The position numbers were made by a program, and so were the translations under genes. From Sphingomonadaceae bacterium (GTDB lineage Bacteria; Pseudomonadota; Alphaproteobacteria; Sphingomonadales; Sphingomonadaceae): a stretch of 62,182 nt of DNA. Under the pieces are notes generated by a model, which saw nothing but the letters and a program-made list of their open reading frames with translations, made no database searches and was not told the DNA's origin. Location of the stretch: the NCBI GenBank assembly GCA_002863155.1, contig PKED01000009.1, positions 1 through 62,182 on the forward strand, written 5' to 3'. Positions 36,487 to 46,578 of this stretch are shown one piece after another; position 1 is the stretch's first letter, and each line of letters opens with the position of its first letter.

Positions 36487-37602
36487 TCAGCGCACCTTTA
36501 CCGAAGGGATGACCGACATGCCCGGCCCGATCGGATAACGCCGTGGATCGGGGCCGTTACCGAGCTCGAATTCGATCCGCACCGGCACCCGCTGCACCAC
36601 CTTCACGAAATTGCCCGTTGCGTTCTGCGGCGGCAGCAAGGCGAAGGCCTGCCCCGCGCCGCGCTGGATCGAATCGACGCGGCCACGGAATTTCACATCG
36701 GGAAAGGCATCGACCTTCAGTTCGACCGGCTGGCCCGGTCGCATGTTGCGCAGCTGTGTTTCCTTGAAATTGGCCGTCACCCAGATCCGGTCGGGCACGA
36801 TCGACATCAGCGGAGTACCGGGCGCGACATAGGAGCCGATGTTGACCGATCGGTTGACGACCTGCCCGCTGACAGGCGCCGTCAGCCGGAAATCGCCGAG
36901 CGTGATATTGGCCTGACGCACCACGGCCCGTCGGGCATCCGCTGCCGCTTGCGCCGCGGCGATCTGGCGCCGGGCGACGCGGATATTGGCGTCGGCATTG
37001 GCGATCTGGGTCTGCGCCGCCGTCGCCTCGGCGGCCGATTGGCGAGCCTGGGCGCGCGCTGCGTCGAGCTGCTGCCCGGCGACGGCGGCAGGATCGATCT
37101 TTTGCAGCCGTTCGTAGCGCGCAAGGTCCTGCGCCGCCTTCTGCGCGACCGCGAGCGGGGCGCGCGCCTGGGCGATGGCCTGTGCGCGCTGCGCCTCCGC
37201 TGCCGACACCTGCGCCCGCGCCGTTTCGACCTGGGCGATCGCCTGGGCAACGCCTGCCTGCGCCTCGGCGAGCTGCGCCTGCGGGCTTTGCGCCTTGATC
37301 ACGCCAAGCAGCTGTCCGGCCTCGACATGGCGATTGTCGACATCGGCGACCTGGACCAGCGTGCCGGCGACCGTTGGCGCGATGCGCACGATATGCGCGT
37401 CGACAAAAGCGTCGTCGGTCGATTCATATTGCCGCGCGTTGAGCCACCACAAGGTGCCGCCGATCCCGATCGTCGCGACGACCGCGACGAGGATCACCCA
37501 GAAGAGCGGGCGGCGAAAAACCGGCGTGCCGTTTGCGGCGGCTTCGGGATCCTGGGGCGCGTCACCGGGCGGCGTACCATTGGCAGGCGATATGTCGGTC
37601 AT
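36487..37602 (-). CDS. emrA: HlyD-family membrane fusion protein, EmrA-like
   Basis: A 371-residue adaptor: cytoplasmic N-terminus rich in Pro/Ala, one span (PLFWVILVAVVATIGIGGTL), ARQYESTDDAFVDAHIVRIA as in EmrA, an Ala/Gln-rich coiled coil (about 100-200), DFRLTAPVSGQVVNRSVNIG, and the C-terminal beta barrel ending YPIGPGMSVIPSVKVR. ATG 37602 overlaps the TetR stop (37599) by ATGA. It bridges the MFS pump and the NodT channel. Confidence 0.94.
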   Translation of the reverse strand: MTDISPANGTPPGDAPQDPEAAANGTPVFRRPLFWVILVAVVATIGIGGTLWWLNARQYESTDDAFVDAHIVRIAPTVAGTLVQVADVDNRHVEAGQLLGVIKAQSPQAQLAEAQAGVAQAIAQVETARAQVSAAEAQRAQAIAQARAPLAVAQKAAQDLARYERLQKIDPAAVAGQQLDAARAQARQSAAEATAAQTQIANADANIRVARRQIAAAQAAADARRAVVRQANITLGDFRLTAPVSGQVVNRSVNIGSYVAPGTPLMSIVPDRIWVTANFKETQLRNMRPGQPVELKVDAFPDVKFRGRVDSIQRGAGQAFALLPPQNATGNFVKVVQRVPVRIEFELGNGPDPRRYPIGPGMSVIPSVKVR

Positions 37603-38234
37603 CGTGGTTCCTGACTTGCGGAAATCGATTCGAAAATGGCGTCGACATTGGCCGCGACCCGCGCCTTCAGATCGTCGACAAGCGCGGAATCGACGGCTTT
37701 GCGGCCAAGCAGGCGCAGGCATGACGCGCGCGAGGCGCGCAGCACGATCACCTGACCGATCAGCGTCACCGTCAGCAGCCGCGCTCGAGCATCGTCATCG
37801 TCGCCGCTCGCGATCCGCACCAGCCGGACCAGCGCCTCGAGCATCTGGCCCATCACACCGCCATAGATGCGGTCGAACGCCTCGGTCGGGTGCATCTGCT
37901 CGCGCACGATGAAGAGCGAGCGCGATTCGCTGCCATCCTCCATCAGCTTGTCGGCAAACCGGCCCATGATCGCATGGATGGCGGCGCGGGCGGCCGCACG
38001 ATCGCGGCCGTCGATCAAAAGCGACTGATCGAAGGCGGTTTCCATATCCTCGCCCATCTGCGCGGCGATATGATCGGCAGCGGCAAGATAGAGCCCCTCC
38101 TTCCCGCCGAAATGATAGGTGATCGCCGACATCGCGGTGCCGGCCGCCGCAGCGATGCTCCGCGTGCTCGCGCCTTCGAGGCCCCTCAGCCCGAATTCAC
38201 GAATCGCGATGTCGAGCAGCCGGTCATGCGCCAC
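37599..38234 (-). CDS. TetR-family repressor of the efflux operon
   Basis: About 211 residues. HTH at ASTRSIAAAAGTAMSAITYHFGGKEGLY (key part TRSIAAAAG, then AITYHFGGKEGLY), with a C-terminal domain like CerR/DUF1956 regulators. GTG 38234 is preferred as start: GGAGGA lies six bases before it, while the longer ATG 38258 has no ribosome site. The first gene of the tetR-emrA-emrB-nodT operon. A palindrome at 38261-38278 just upstream is the likely operator, giving autoregulation. The ligand is presumably a pump substrate. Confidence 0.92.
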   Translation of the reverse strand: MAHDRLLDIAIREFGLRGLEGASTRSIAAAAGTAMSAITYHFGGKEGLYLAAADHIAAQMGEDMETAFDQSLLIDGRDRAAARAAIHAIMGRFADKLMEDGSESRSLFIVREQMHPTEAFDRIYGGVMGQMLEALVRLVRIASGDDDDARARLLTVTLIGQVIVLRASRASCLRLLGRKAVDSALVDDLKARVAANVDAIFESISASQEPR

Positions 38235-38260
38235 GAGCGTTCCTCCTCGGCGCGGCATTT

Positions 38261-38278
38261 AGTTCGATCGAACGAACT
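38261..38278. promoter_or_regulatory. Predicted TetR operator palindrome
   Basis: AGTTCGATCGAACGAACT has matching ends (AGTTCG and CGAACT), and contains the perfect 12-bp palindrome GTTCGATCGAAC. It lies 27 bases before the regulator GTG, where binding would block the operon promoter. Confidence 0.6.
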
Positions 38279-38427
38279 TGAAAAGGCCCCACAGGTCACA
38301 TTGGCGACAAACAATTTCAAGCGCCTGGACGCTGTCCGGATTGTGGCGGGCTAGCTCAGGCCCCGGCGCGCGATCCGGACAGCGAGCCGGGGCGCTGAGG
38401 GCATTTTCGCGACCGACGAGCCGCAGT

Positions 38428-39909
38428 TCATGCGGGCACGGCGTCGGCCAGCCGCTGCTTGGTCGGCGTGGGGACCGGATTGGAAAAAGCCATCCCGTCG
38501 TCGACCGAGCCGTAGCGAAGCGCCATCAGGTCCTTCAGATAATTCTGGTGGACCTGCCAGGGCTGCCGGTTGCCCTGTTTGGGAAAACGCTCCATCGCCC
38601 GCGTCACATAGCCCGAAGTGAAATCGAGGAACGGCGCGGGTTCCAGATCGCCTTCGATACGCGGCGTCGCCTGGCGCATGCCGCGTTTCTTCATCGTGTT
38701 GAGCAGCCGACAGACATAGGCGCAGGTCAGGTCGGCCTTCAGTGTCCAGCTGGCATTGGTATAGCCGAACGACGATGCCAGATTTGGCATGTCGCTGTAC
38801 ATCATCCCCTTGTAATTATAGGTCTTGGCCAGATCGCGCACCTCACCGTCGACGGTGAACGCGACGTCGCTCATCAATTGCAGTTCAAGGCCGGTCGCGG
38901 TCACGACGATGTCGGCGTCGAGCCGCTGGCCCGAATTGAGCGCGATCCCGCCTGCGTCGAAGCGGTCGATCGTGTCGGTCACGACCGAGGCTGTCCCCGC
39001 CTTGATCGCATCGAACAGATCGGCGTCGGGCACCAGGCACAGCCGCTGATCCCACACATTGTAGCGCGGCGTGAAATGCGCAGCGATGGTTTCGCTCGGC
39101 AGATGTTCGCTCAACATCTCGAGCACCCGCTCCTTCGCCTGCGCGGGATGCTTGCGCGCGGCGTTGAAGAAATACATGCCGAACAAGACGTTGCGCCAGC
39201 GCACCAGCGCATAGGCGAGCTTTGTCGGCAGGAACTTTCGCAGGCGGTTGGCCACCGCATCTTCGGAGGGACGCGATACGACATAGGTCGGCGAACGCTG
39301 GAGCATCGTGACGTGCGCGGCCGACTTCGCCATTTCGGGCACGATCGTCACCGCGGTCGCGCCCGATCCGATCACGACCACGCGCTTGCCGGCATAGTCG
39401 AGATCATCGGGCCAGAATTGCGGATGGATGATCCGGCCCGCGAAGGATTCCTCGCCTTCGAAATGCGGGCGGTGCCCCTTGGCGTAGTTGTAATAGCCCG
39501 AGCACATGAACAGGAAATTGCAGCTATAGTGGACGTCGCGCCCCTCATGCGTCGCCGTGACGATCCACCGCGCCTCGTCGCTCGACCAACTCGCCGCCTT
39601 CACATGGTGATTGAAGCGGATATGCCGGTCGATGCCATATTTGGCAGCCGTGCGCTTAACGTAATTCAGGATATTGGGGCCGTCGGCGATCGCCTTCGCC
39701 TCGGTCCAGGGCTCGAAGATATAGCCCAGCGTATACATGTCGGAATCGGATCGGATACCGGGATAGCGGAACAGATCCCATGTCCCGCCCATGTCGGCCC
39801 GCCCCTCCAGGATCATGTAGCTGCGGTCGCGGCATTTGTCCTGCAGGTGATAGCCCGCGCCGATGCCCGAAATCCCGGCCCCGACTACGATAACGTCGAC
39901 ATGTTCCAT
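38428..39909 (-). CDS. Flavin-binding monooxygenase, Baeyer-Villiger type
   Basis: A 493-residue FAD/NADPH enzyme: FAD site VDVIVVGAGISGIGAGYHLQ, MGGTWDLFRYPGIRSDSDMY, the BVMO fingerprint FAGRIIHPQFWPDD (F-x-G-x-x-x-H-x-x-x-W-P), and NADPH site KRVVVIGSGATAVTIVPEMA. Such enzymes insert oxygen next to ketones or oxidise heteroatoms. ATG 39909 with AGGAGA upstream is chosen over the open frame to 39957. It stands alone between the TetR operator and malate synthase G. Substrate unknown; sphingomonads often carry several. Confidence 0.93.
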   Translation of the reverse strand: MEHVDVIVVGAGISGIGAGYHLQDKCRDRSYMILEGRADMGGTWDLFRYPGIRSDSDMYTLGYIFEPWTEAKAIADGPNILNYVKRTAAKYGIDRHIRFNHHVKAASWSSDEARWIVTATHEGRDVHYSCNFLFMCSGYYNYAKGHRPHFEGEESFAGRIIHPQFWPDDLDYAGKRVVVIGSGATAVTIVPEMAKSAAHVTMLQRSPTYVVSRPSEDAVANRLRKFLPTKLAYALVRWRNVLFGMYFFNAARKHPAQAKERVLEMLSEHLPSETIAAHFTPRYNVWDQRLCLVPDADLFDAIKAGTASVVTDTIDRFDAGGIALNSGQRLDADIVVTATGLELQLMSDVAFTVDGEVRDLAKTYNYKGMMYSDMPNLASSFGYTNASWTLKADLTCAYVCRLLNTMKKRGMRQATPRIEGDLEPAPFLDFTSGYVTRAMERFPKQGNRQPWQVHQNYLKDLMALRYGSVDDGMAFSNPVPTPTKQRLADAVPA

Positions 39910-39972
39910 TCGGGCATCTCCTGTGCCCATACCTGATATTCGATTTTCAGGAGGCACGCAAAGGGGCGCTCG

Positions 39973-42015
39973 TCAGCCCGCCCCCGCCCCCGCCCTCGCC
40001 TTCTCTTTAGCCCTGACACGGTAAGCGTGGAGCAGCGGCTCGGTATAGCCGCTTGGCTGAGTGACGCCTTCGAAGACCAGCGCGCGCGCGGCTAGGAGCG
40101 CGATGCTGTCGGGATTACCCGCCATGGGGCGATAGAGTGGATCGCCCGCATTCTGCGCGTCGACCTTGGCCGCCATCCGGTCGAACGCCGCATCGACATC
40201 GGCCCTGGTGGCGACGCCGTGGAGCAGCCAGTTGGCGATATGCTGCGACGAAATGCGCAGTGTAGCGCGGTCCTCCATCAGGCCGATATCGTTGATGTCT
40301 GGCACTTTGGAACAGCCAATGCCCTGATCGATCCAGCGCACGACATAGCCGAGAATCCCCTGCGCATTGTTGTCGAGCTCGCGCGCGACTTCGTCCGCCA
40401 TCCAGTTGCGCCCGCCCGCGAAGGGAACGGTGAGCAGCCCGTCGAGCGCAGGAACCGCCTCCCCTGCAATCTCCTTCTGCCGCGCGAAGACGTCGACCTG
40501 ATGATAGTGCATCGCGTGGAGCGTCGCGGCGGTGGGCGATGGCACCCAGGCGGTATTGGCGCCGCTCATCGGATGGCCGATCTTCTGGTCCATCATGTCG
40601 GCCATCCGGTCGGGCGCTGCCCACATGCCCTTGCCGATCTGTGCCTTGCCCGACAGGCCGTGCGCCAGGCCGATGCGGACATTGCGGTCCTCATACGCCT
40701 TGATCCACGCGCTGGTCTTCATCTCGGCCTTGGGGATCATCGCGCCGCCGTGCATCGCGGTGTGCATCTCGTCCCCCGTGCGATCGAGAAAGCCGGTGTT
40801 GATGAAGACGATGCGGTCCTTCACCGCGTGGATGCACGCCGCGAGATTGGCCGAGGTGCGTCGCTCCTCGTCCATCACGCCGACCTTGATCGTGTGGCGC
40901 GCGAGCCCGAGCAGATCCTCGACCGCATCGAACAGGCGGTTGGTGAAGCCGCATTCCTCCGGCCCGTGCATCTTGGGCTTGACGATATAGGCGCTGCCGG
41001 TGCGGCTGTTCCTGAACTTTCCCAGCCCGCGCAGATCGTAGAGTGCGATGGTCGAGGTCATGATCGCGTCGAGGATGCCCTCGGGCGCCTCGCTGCCATC
41101 GGCGAGATGGATCGCGGGCGTGGTCATCAGATGGCCGACATTGCGCACGAACAGCAGCGAGCGGCCGGGGAGCGTCAGGTCGCCGTAGCTGCGGTCGGGG
41201 TTGAGCTTGCGGGTGAGTTGCCGACCGCCCTTCTCGAACGTCTCCTCCAGGTCGCCCTTCATCAGACCGAGCCAGTTGGTGTAGGCCGCGACCTTGTCCG
41301 CCGCATCGACTGCGGCGATCGAATCCTCGAGGTCGCAGATCGTCGTCAATGCGGATTCGAGCACGACGTCGGACAGGCCGTCGGGGTCGTTGGCGCCGAT
41401 ATGGTTGGGCTCGAACTGCAGCTCGATGTGGAGGCCGTTGTGGCGGAACAGCTTGGTCCCCTGGCCCTTCGCGACCAGGCCCGTGTCCTCGCGCCAGCCG
41501 GGAATCGCCTCGTGCAGAAACGCCTTCGCGCGCGCAACCACTGCCGCGCCACGCGCTTCGTCATAGCCGCCGGGCCGCGCGGCTGGCGCATCGAGCGCAT
41601 CGGTGCCGTAGAGCGCGTCATACAGGCTCCCCCAGCGCGCATTGGCCGCGTTCAGCACGAAGCGTGCGTTGAGGATTGGCACCACGAGCTGCGGCCCCGC
41701 CATCGTCGCAATCTCGGCATCGACATTCTCGGTGCCGATTTTGAAGGGCGCGGGCTCGGGCACAAGATAGCCGATTTCGCGCAGGAAAGCCTCATCCACC
41801 GGCTCGCCCGCCTTATAGCGCGCATCGATCGTCGCCTGCAGCGCGTCGCGCTTCGCGAGCAGCGCGCAGTTTTCCGGCGCAAAACGACCGAAAATATCCG
41901 CAACCCCCGCCCACCAGCCATCGGCAGCTATCCCCAGCTCGGGCAGCACGTCGTTCTCCACGAAGCGCGCGAGTTCCTCCGCGACGCCGAGGCCGGCGCG
42001 ATCAACGATGGGCAT
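39973..42015 (-). CDS. glcB: Malate synthase G
   Basis: A 680-residue monomeric malate synthase, condensing glyoxylate and acetyl-CoA to malate. Visible: [20 protein letters not shown] at the start, [80 protein letters not shown] and the [20 protein letters not shown] region. ATG 42015 follows AGGAGGAATC. No isocitrate lyase or glycolate oxidase gene is adjacent. A palindromic repeat (42088-42165) lies in the upstream gap. Confidence 0.96.
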   Translation of the reverse strand: MPIVDRAGLGVAEELARFVENDVLPELGIAADGWWAGVADIFGRFAPENCALLAKRDALQATIDARYKAGEPVDEAFLREIGYLVPEPAPFKIGTENVDAEIATMAGPQLVVPILNARFVLNAANARWGSLYDALYGTDALDAPAARPGGYDEARGAAVVARAKAFLHEAIPGWREDTGLVAKGQGTKLFRHNGLHIELQFEPNHIGANDPDGLSDVVLESALTTICDLEDSIAAVDAADKVAAYTNWLGLMKGDLEETFEKGGRQLTRKLNPDRSYGDLTLPGRSLLFVRNVGHLMTTPAIHLADGSEAPEGILDAIMTSTIALYDLRGLGKFRNSRTGSAYIVKPKMHGPEECGFTNRLFDAVEDLLGLARHTIKVGVMDEERRTSANLAACIHAVKDRIVFINTGFLDRTGDEMHTAMHGGAMIPKAEMKTSAWIKAYEDRNVRIGLAHGLSGKAQIGKGMWAAPDRMADMMDQKIGHPMSGANTAWVPSPTAATLHAMHYHQVDVFARQKEIAGEAVPALDGLLTVPFAGGRNWMADEVARELDNNAQGILGYVVRWIDQGIGCSKVPDINDIGLMEDRATLRISSQHIANWLLHGVATRADVDAAFDRMAAKVDAQNAGDPLYRPMAGNPDSIALLAARALVFEGVTQPSGYTEPLLHAYRVRAKEKARAGAGAG

Positions 42016-42087
42016 GATTCCTCCTTGGATTGGCAATGACGATCGGCCCGGGGAGGCAAGGCATTTCTGGTTCAACCACTTTCCCAA

Positions 42088-42165
42088 CCGTTCGTGTCGA
42101 GCGAAGTCGAGACACCGCGCGCATCGCCCGCGGCCCTTCCCTCGACGTTGCTCGGGACGAACGGG
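42088..42165. repeat. Palindromic repeat copy 2
   Basis: The left arm is identical to that of copy 1 through the first ~29 bases. The right arm (CTCGACGTTGCTCGGGACGA and following ACGGG) differs slightly. It sits between glcB and the MarR gene. The preceding sequence (GGTTCAACCACTTTCCCAA) resembles that before copy 3, so the repeat unit may extend some 25 bases to the left. Confidence 0.88.
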
Positions 42166-42205
42166 TGGTAATGAAAAAGGCTCTAAGCCAACCCCGCGCC
42201 CGCCA

Positions 42206-42658
42206 TCAACCCCGTTCGGGCGCCAATCGCGCGGCGGCGGCTTCTATACGTTCGAGCATCGCTGCGAACTGCGCCATTTCCTCGCGCGAAAAGCCCCCGA
42301 AGATCGCCGCTTCCAGCGCCAGCGCCTTGGGCGCCACCGCCTCGTACAGCGCTTGGCCTTCGGCGCTGAGCGACAGCAGGTGCGATCGCTGATCGTCGGG
42401 ATTGGCGCTGCGCAACACCAGCCCGCGATCGACCAGCGCGATCGCGGCGCGGCTGACCGTCACCTTGTCCATCTGCGTCGCCGTGCCCAGTGCCTGCTGC
42501 GTCATCGCTGCCCCTTCGGCGATCACCGCGATCAGCCGCCATTCGGGAATCTTGAGCGCAAACAGCGCCTGGTATGCCGTCGCGACCGCCGACGACGCAC
42601 GGTTCGACGCGATCGACAGGCGGTACGGCAGAAACGCATCGAGCTTGAGCTTGGTCAT
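42206..42658 (-). CDS. MarR-family transcriptional regulator
   Basis: A 150-residue winged-helix protein: [20 protein letters not shown], the recognition helix region [20 protein letters not shown], and wing [20 protein letters not shown]. It is divergent from the 4-hydroxyphenylpyruvate dioxygenase gene with 127 bases between, the common arrangement for the MarR-type regulator of this pathway (HpdR-like). ATG 42658 is chosen; the frame opens to 42694. Likely ligand homogentisate or 4-hydroxyphenylpyruvate, by analogy only. Confidence 0.9.
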   Translation of the reverse strand: MTKLKLDAFLPYRLSIASNRASSAVATAYQALFALKIPEWRLIAVIAEGAAMTQQALGTATQMDKVTVSRAAIALVDRGLVLRSANPDDQRSHLLSLSAEGQALYEAVAPKALALEAAIFGGFSREEMAQFAAMLERIEAAAARLAPERG

Positions 42659-42743
42659 GGCCGGCGATCTGCCATCAGTCGCCAATGCTGGCAATCTGGT
42701 CGGGCTGCACCGATACTGGACCCGTGTAGACCGATCCGCTATA

Positions 42744-42761
42744 TAGTTTCATCTGATACCA
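42744..42761. promoter_or_regulatory. Possible MarR operator near the hppD promoter
   Basis: TAGTTTCATCTGATACCA is an imperfect 18-base palindrome (half-sites GTTTCA and TGATAC) overlapping the A/T-rich TATATAG that could serve as a -10 for hppD. It is the best symmetric site I found in the divergent gap. Confidence 0.35.
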
Positions 42762-42785
42762 TCTGCCGCCCTGGAGTCCCCCGCC

Positions 42786-43880
42786 ATGACGACCGACACC
42801 CTGCCCGCCACGGATACCGCCCATGACAATCCGATGGGCCTGAACGGCTTCGAATTCGTCGAATTCACCTCGCCCGATCCGGAGGCGCTGGCCGATCTGT
42901 TTGTCAGGATGGGCTTCACCCATGTCGGCAATCACCGCTCGAAGAACGTCCGCCGCTATGCGCAGGGCGACATCAATTTCCTGCTCAACATGGAAAATGC
43001 CGGGCAGGTCGCCGGTTTCCGCGACACCCACGGCCCCTCCGCAAACGCAATGGCGTTCCGCGTCGCCGACGCCGCCAAGGCGGTGAAGCTCGCTACCGAG
43101 CGCGGCGCGGTGCCGGTCGAGGGCAAGGTCGGACCGGCCGAGCTCAACATTCCGGCAATCGAGGGGATTGGCGGGGCGAACCTGTATCTGGTCGATCGGC
43201 GCGGCGGGGCGACGCTGTACGACATCGATTTCGAGCCGGTGCCCGGCGCCACGCCCGACAGCAACAGCGTCGGGCTGCACACGCTCGACCATCTGACGCA
43301 CAATCTGATGCGCGGGCGGATGAATTACTGGGCCGATTATTACGAGCGCATCTTCAACTTCCGCGAAATCCGCTTCTTCGACATCGAAGGCAAGCAGACC
43401 GCGCTGGTTTCGAAGGCGATGACCGCGCCCGACGACAAGATCCGCATCCCGCTGAACGAAAGCCAGGACGAGCATTCGCAGATCGAGGAATTCATCAAGG
43501 ATTACAAGGGCGAGGGCATTCAGCATATCGCGATGGCGACCGACGACATCTTTGCCACCGTCGACGCGCTGCGCGCCAACGGCATCCGTTTTCAGGACAC
43601 GATCGACACTTATTTCGACCTGATCGACAAGCGCCTGCCCGGCCACGGGCACGACGTCGAGGAAATGCGCAAGCGCAAGATCCTGATCGACGGCGCGCCG
43701 GAGACGGGCGGCGGGCTGCTGCTCCAGATCTTCACCGAGAACATGGTCGGCCCGATTTTCTTCGAGATCATCCAGCGCAAAGGCAATGACGGTTTCGGCG
43801 AAGGCAATTTCAAGGCGCTGTTCGAAAGCATCGAGCTCGACCAGATGCGGCGCGGGGTGATCCCTGCGGCGGCGAAGTGA
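42786..43880 (+). CDS. hppD: 4-hydroxyphenylpyruvate dioxygenase
   Basis: A 364-residue non-heme iron enzyme converting 4-hydroxyphenylpyruvate to homogentisate in tyrosine breakdown. Two vicinal-oxygen-chelate halves are present. Iron ligands lie in GLHTLDHLTHNLMRG (first His), GEGIQHIAMATDD (second His) and LLLQIFTENMVGPIFFEII (Glu). First gene of the hppD, intradiol dioxygenase, hmgA operon; its TGA shares a base with the next ATG. Probably controlled by the divergent MarR. Confidence 0.97.
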   Translation: MTTDTLPATDTAHDNPMGLNGFEFVEFTSPDPEALADLFVRMGFTHVGNHRSKNVRRYAQGDINFLLNMENAGQVAGFRDTHGPSANAMAFRVADAAKAVKLATERGAVPVEGKVGPAELNIPAIEGIGGANLYLVDRRGGATLYDIDFEPVPGATPDSNSVGLHTLDHLTHNLMRGRMNYWADYYERIFNFREIRFFDIEGKQTALVSKAMTAPDDKIRIPLNESQDEHSQIEEFIKDYKGEGIQHIAMATDDIFATVDALRANGIRFQDTIDTYFDLIDKRLPGHGHDVEEMRKRKILIDGAPETGGGLLLQIFTENMVGPIFFEIIQRKGNDGFGEGNFKALFESIELDQMRRGVIPAAAK

Positions 43881-44527
43881 TGCGCGGCGTGCTATCCGCG
43901 ACGGCGATGCTGCTCGTCGCATGCCAGCCGGCGGCCGACAGCAATGCCGCCCCGCGTGCCGAGCGCGCTCCGGCGGGCGGCACCGCGCGCGCCAATCTCT
44001 ATCAGTGCGAAGGTTGCGAGGGCGCTTACGAGGCCGACGCCGCGACCCTGACCAACCGCGCCCGCATCGGTCCCGGCATCGACCAGGGCGAGCCGCTGAC
44101 CGTCACCGGCACCGTCTATCAGACCGATCGCAAAACCCCGGCGGCGGGCGTGATCATCTATGCCTATCAGACCAATGCTGCGGGCGTGTACGGCAATGGC
44201 AACCCGGCAACCGAATGGAGCCGCCGCCATGGCAGGCTGCGTGGCTGGGTGAAGACCGCGGCTGACGGCACCTACCAGTTCGACACCATCAAACCGGCGC
44301 CCTATCCCAATCGCAACGTGCCCGCGCACATCCACCTGACCGTGCTGGAGCCCGGCAAGCGGCCTTACTGGATCGACGACATTGTTTTTGAAGGCGAATT
44401 CGGGGTGACGACCGCCTATCGCAAGTCGATGGTCAATCAGGGCGGCAACGGCATCGTCCCCGTTCGCCGCGATGGCGAGGGGCATGCGAGCGTGGTGCGC
44501 GATATCTATCTGGAACGCCATCCGTGA
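43880..44527 (+). CDS. Lipoprotein intradiol ring-cleavage dioxygenase-like protein
   Basis: A 215-residue protein with a lipoprotein signal ([15 protein letters not shown]) and an intradiol dioxygenase fold. The Fe(III) ligand set of the family is kept: Tyr in [13 protein letters not shown], Tyr in [11 protein letters not shown], and the two His of VPAHIHL. A short Cys-containing segment ([12 protein letters not shown]) precedes the domain. Such enzymes cleave catechols between the hydroxyls, usually in the cytoplasm; this one would be on the periplasmic side of a membrane. ATG 43880 overlaps the hppD stop; it overlaps hmgA at its end. Homogentisate is not a usual substrate, so its role here is unclear. 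Confidence 0.85.
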   Translation: MRGVLSATAMLLVACQPAADSNAAPRAERAPAGGTARANLYQCEGCEGAYEADAATLTNRARIGPGIDQGEPLTVTGTVYQTDRKTPAAGVIIYAYQTNAAGVYGNGNPATEWSRRHGRLRGWVKTAADGTYQFDTIKPAPYPNRNVPAHIHLTVLEPGKRPYWIDDIVFEGEFGVTTAYRKSMVNQGGNGIVPVRRDGEGHASVVRDIYLERHP

Positions 44528-45813
44528 CGGCAGACTATATGACCGGCTTCGGCAATCACTTTGCGACTGAGGCGGTTGCGGGCGCGTTGCCGGTCGGTCG
44601 CAATTCGCCGCAGCGCCCGGCCTTCGGGCTTTATGCCGAGCAGCTGAGCGGCACCGCTTTCACCGCGCCGCGCAGCGAGAATCGCCGGTCCTGGCTCTAC
44701 CGCCTGCGCCCTTCCGCTGCCCATCCGGCGTTCACGCACTACGCCGGCGCGCCCGATTTCGCACCCGGCGTCCCCAATGCGCCGCTCGCCCCCAACCGGC
44801 TGCGCTGGCGACCGATCGAGGCGGTGGCGGGGCGCGACTGGCTTGACAGCCTGACGACGATGCTGGTCGCGGGCGACGGTCCACTCAGCCAGACCGGCGT
44901 CGCCGTTCACCTCTATGCCTGCGACACCGACATGACGCGCCGCGCCTTCGTCTCGGCTGACGGCGAGCTGATCATCGTGCCGCAGGCGGGCGCGCTGATG
45001 CTGCTGACTGAGATGGGGCGGATCGATGTCACCCCCGGCCAGATCGCGCTGATCCCGCGCGGCGTTCGGTTCCGGGTGACACTGCCCGACGGCCAGGCGC
45101 GCGGCTATGTTGCGGAAAATTATGGCGAGCCCTTCCGCCTGCCCGATCTGGGACCGATCGGCGCCAACGGCCTCGCCAACCCGCGCGATTTTGAGACGCC
45201 AGTCGCCTGGTTTGAGGATGTCGAGGACGATTTCGAGCTTGTGCAGAAATTCGGCGGCAGCCTGTGGCGCACCGATCTCGGCCGCTCGCCGCTCGACGTC
45301 GTCGCATGGCACGGCAATCTCGCGCCGTGCCGCTACGATCTGGCGCGCTTCAACACGATCAACACCGTCAGCTTCGACCATCCCGACCCGTCGATCTTTA
45401 CGGTGCTGACAAGCCCGAGCGACGTGCCAGGCACCGCCAATGTCGATTTCGTGATCTTCCCGCCGCGCTGGATGGTGGCCGAGGACACGTTCCGCCCGCC
45501 CTGGTTCCACCGCAACGTGATGTCGGAGGCAATGGGGCTGATCACCGGCGCCTATGACGCCAAAGCCGACGGTTTCGTCCCCGGCGCACTGTCGCTCCAC
45601 AACCAGATGAGCGGACACGGCCCCGATGTCGCCAGCTGGGAAGGCGCGAGCAAGGCGGAATTGAAACCCCACAAGATCGACGGCACGATGGCCTTCATGG
45701 TCGAAAGCCGCTGGGTGTTCCGCCCGACCGAACAGGCGTTGCAGTCGGCCAGCCTCGATCCCGATTATGATGCCGTGTGGACCGGTTTTCCGAAGGCCCG
45801 CCTTCCAGCCTGA
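44524..45813 (+). CDS. hmgA: Homogentisate 1,2-dioxygenase
   Basis: A 429-residue enzyme opening the homogentisate ring to maleylacetoacetate. It starts [20 protein letters not shown], contains [32 protein letters not shown], and the iron-site region [20 protein letters not shown] followed by [10 protein letters not shown] and [15 protein letters not shown] 44524 overlaps the previous stop (GTGA); ATG 44539 is another choice. Maleylacetoacetate isomerase and fumarylacetoacetase, the next steps, are not in the window. Confidence 0.97.
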   Translation: MTADYMTGFGNHFATEAVAGALPVGRNSPQRPAFGLYAEQLSGTAFTAPRSENRRSWLYRLRPSAAHPAFTHYAGAPDFAPGVPNAPLAPNRLRWRPIEAVAGRDWLDSLTTMLVAGDGPLSQTGVAVHLYACDTDMTRRAFVSADGELIIVPQAGALMLLTEMGRIDVTPGQIALIPRGVRFRVTLPDGQARGYVAENYGEPFRLPDLGPIGANGLANPRDFETPVAWFEDVEDDFELVQKFGGSLWRTDLGRSPLDVVAWHGNLAPCRYDLARFNTINTVSFDHPDPSIFTVLTSPSDVPGTANVDFVIFPPRWMVAEDTFRPPWFHRNVMSEAMGLITGAYDAKADGFVPGALSLHNQMSGHGPDVASWEGASKAELKPHKIDGTMAFMVESRWVFRPTEQALQSASLDPDYDAVWTGFPKARLPA

Positions 45814-45867
45814 TCCGTATCAGTCAAAAACTTGGGAACCGGTCGCGCGCTGAACCGTCTGTTCGCC

Positions 45868-46578
45868 ATGGCTCAAACTGTTGGAAAGACGATGTTCGCA
45901 TGGGAGCATGCGGCACAAGGCGCCCTTGAGGCGCAGCTGTTCGACCATGTCGACGCGCGCGACTTCCCATGCGTCGGCGCAAAGGCCGCGCTCGCCAAGG
46001 GCACGCTCGAGGTGCTTGCCTGCAACGCGATCGACAGCGCGTGGGACGATCTCCGCATCCACGACCGGCTGCTCCACTTCGCCGCCGACTATCGCCGAGA
46101 CCCGGCGCTGTTCCGCAGCTTCGCGGTGATTTTCGAAGGGCCTGACGATCTGAGCGAGGCCGATTTCGAACGCGCGCTGTGGCAACGGGTGCAGTCGCTG
46201 TCGGACAAGGACGTCTGGCGCGGGCAGAGCTACGACGATCGGGTCAGCCCCGATCCGGACAACCCGCATTTCTCGCTCAGCTTCGGCGGCGAAGCGTTCT
46301 TCATCGTCGGGCTCCACCCCCACGCCAGCCGCCCCGCGCGCCGCTTCGCGCGGCCGACGATGGTGTTCAACCTGCACGATCAGTTCGAGCGGCTCCGCGC
46401 CGAGGGACGTTATGAAGGGATGCGCGAGAAGATCATGGTTCGTGACGAGGCGATCGCGGGCAGCCGCAACCCGATGCTGGCACGCCATGGCGAGGCGAGC
46501 GAGGCGCGGCAATATAGCGGCCGCGTCGTCGATAAGGACTGGCGCTGCCCGTTCAGCTATGCCGGGGCGGAGGATTGA
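45868..46578 (+). CDS. YqcI/YcgG family heme-dependent N-hydroxylase-like (GntA-like)
   Basis: About 236 residues of the YqcI/YcgG family: RDFPCVGAKAALAKGTLEVL (with the family Cys), DLRIHDRLLHFAADYRRDPA, SPDPDNPHFSLSFGGEAFFI, GLHPHASRPARRFARPTMVF, and the C-terminal DKDWRCPFSY. Members such as GntA (guanitoxin pathway) hydroxylate guanidine nitrogens using heme; the conserved Cys or His would bind the heme. ATG 45868 is chosen; TTG 45832 and ATG 45892 are possible. It overlaps the DUF1989 gene after it (TTGA), so the two act together. Substrate unknown. Confidence 0.82.
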   Translation: MAQTVGKTMFAWEHAAQGALEAQLFDHVDARDFPCVGAKAALAKGTLEVLACNAIDSAWDDLRIHDRLLHFAADYRRDPALFRSFAVIFEGPDDLSEADFERALWQRVQSLSDKDVWRGQSYDDRVSPDPDNPHFSLSFGGEAFFIVGLHPHASRPARRFARPTMVFNLHDQFERLRAEGRYEGMREKIMVRDEAIAGSRNPMLARHGEASEARQYSGRVVDKDWRCPFSYAGAED

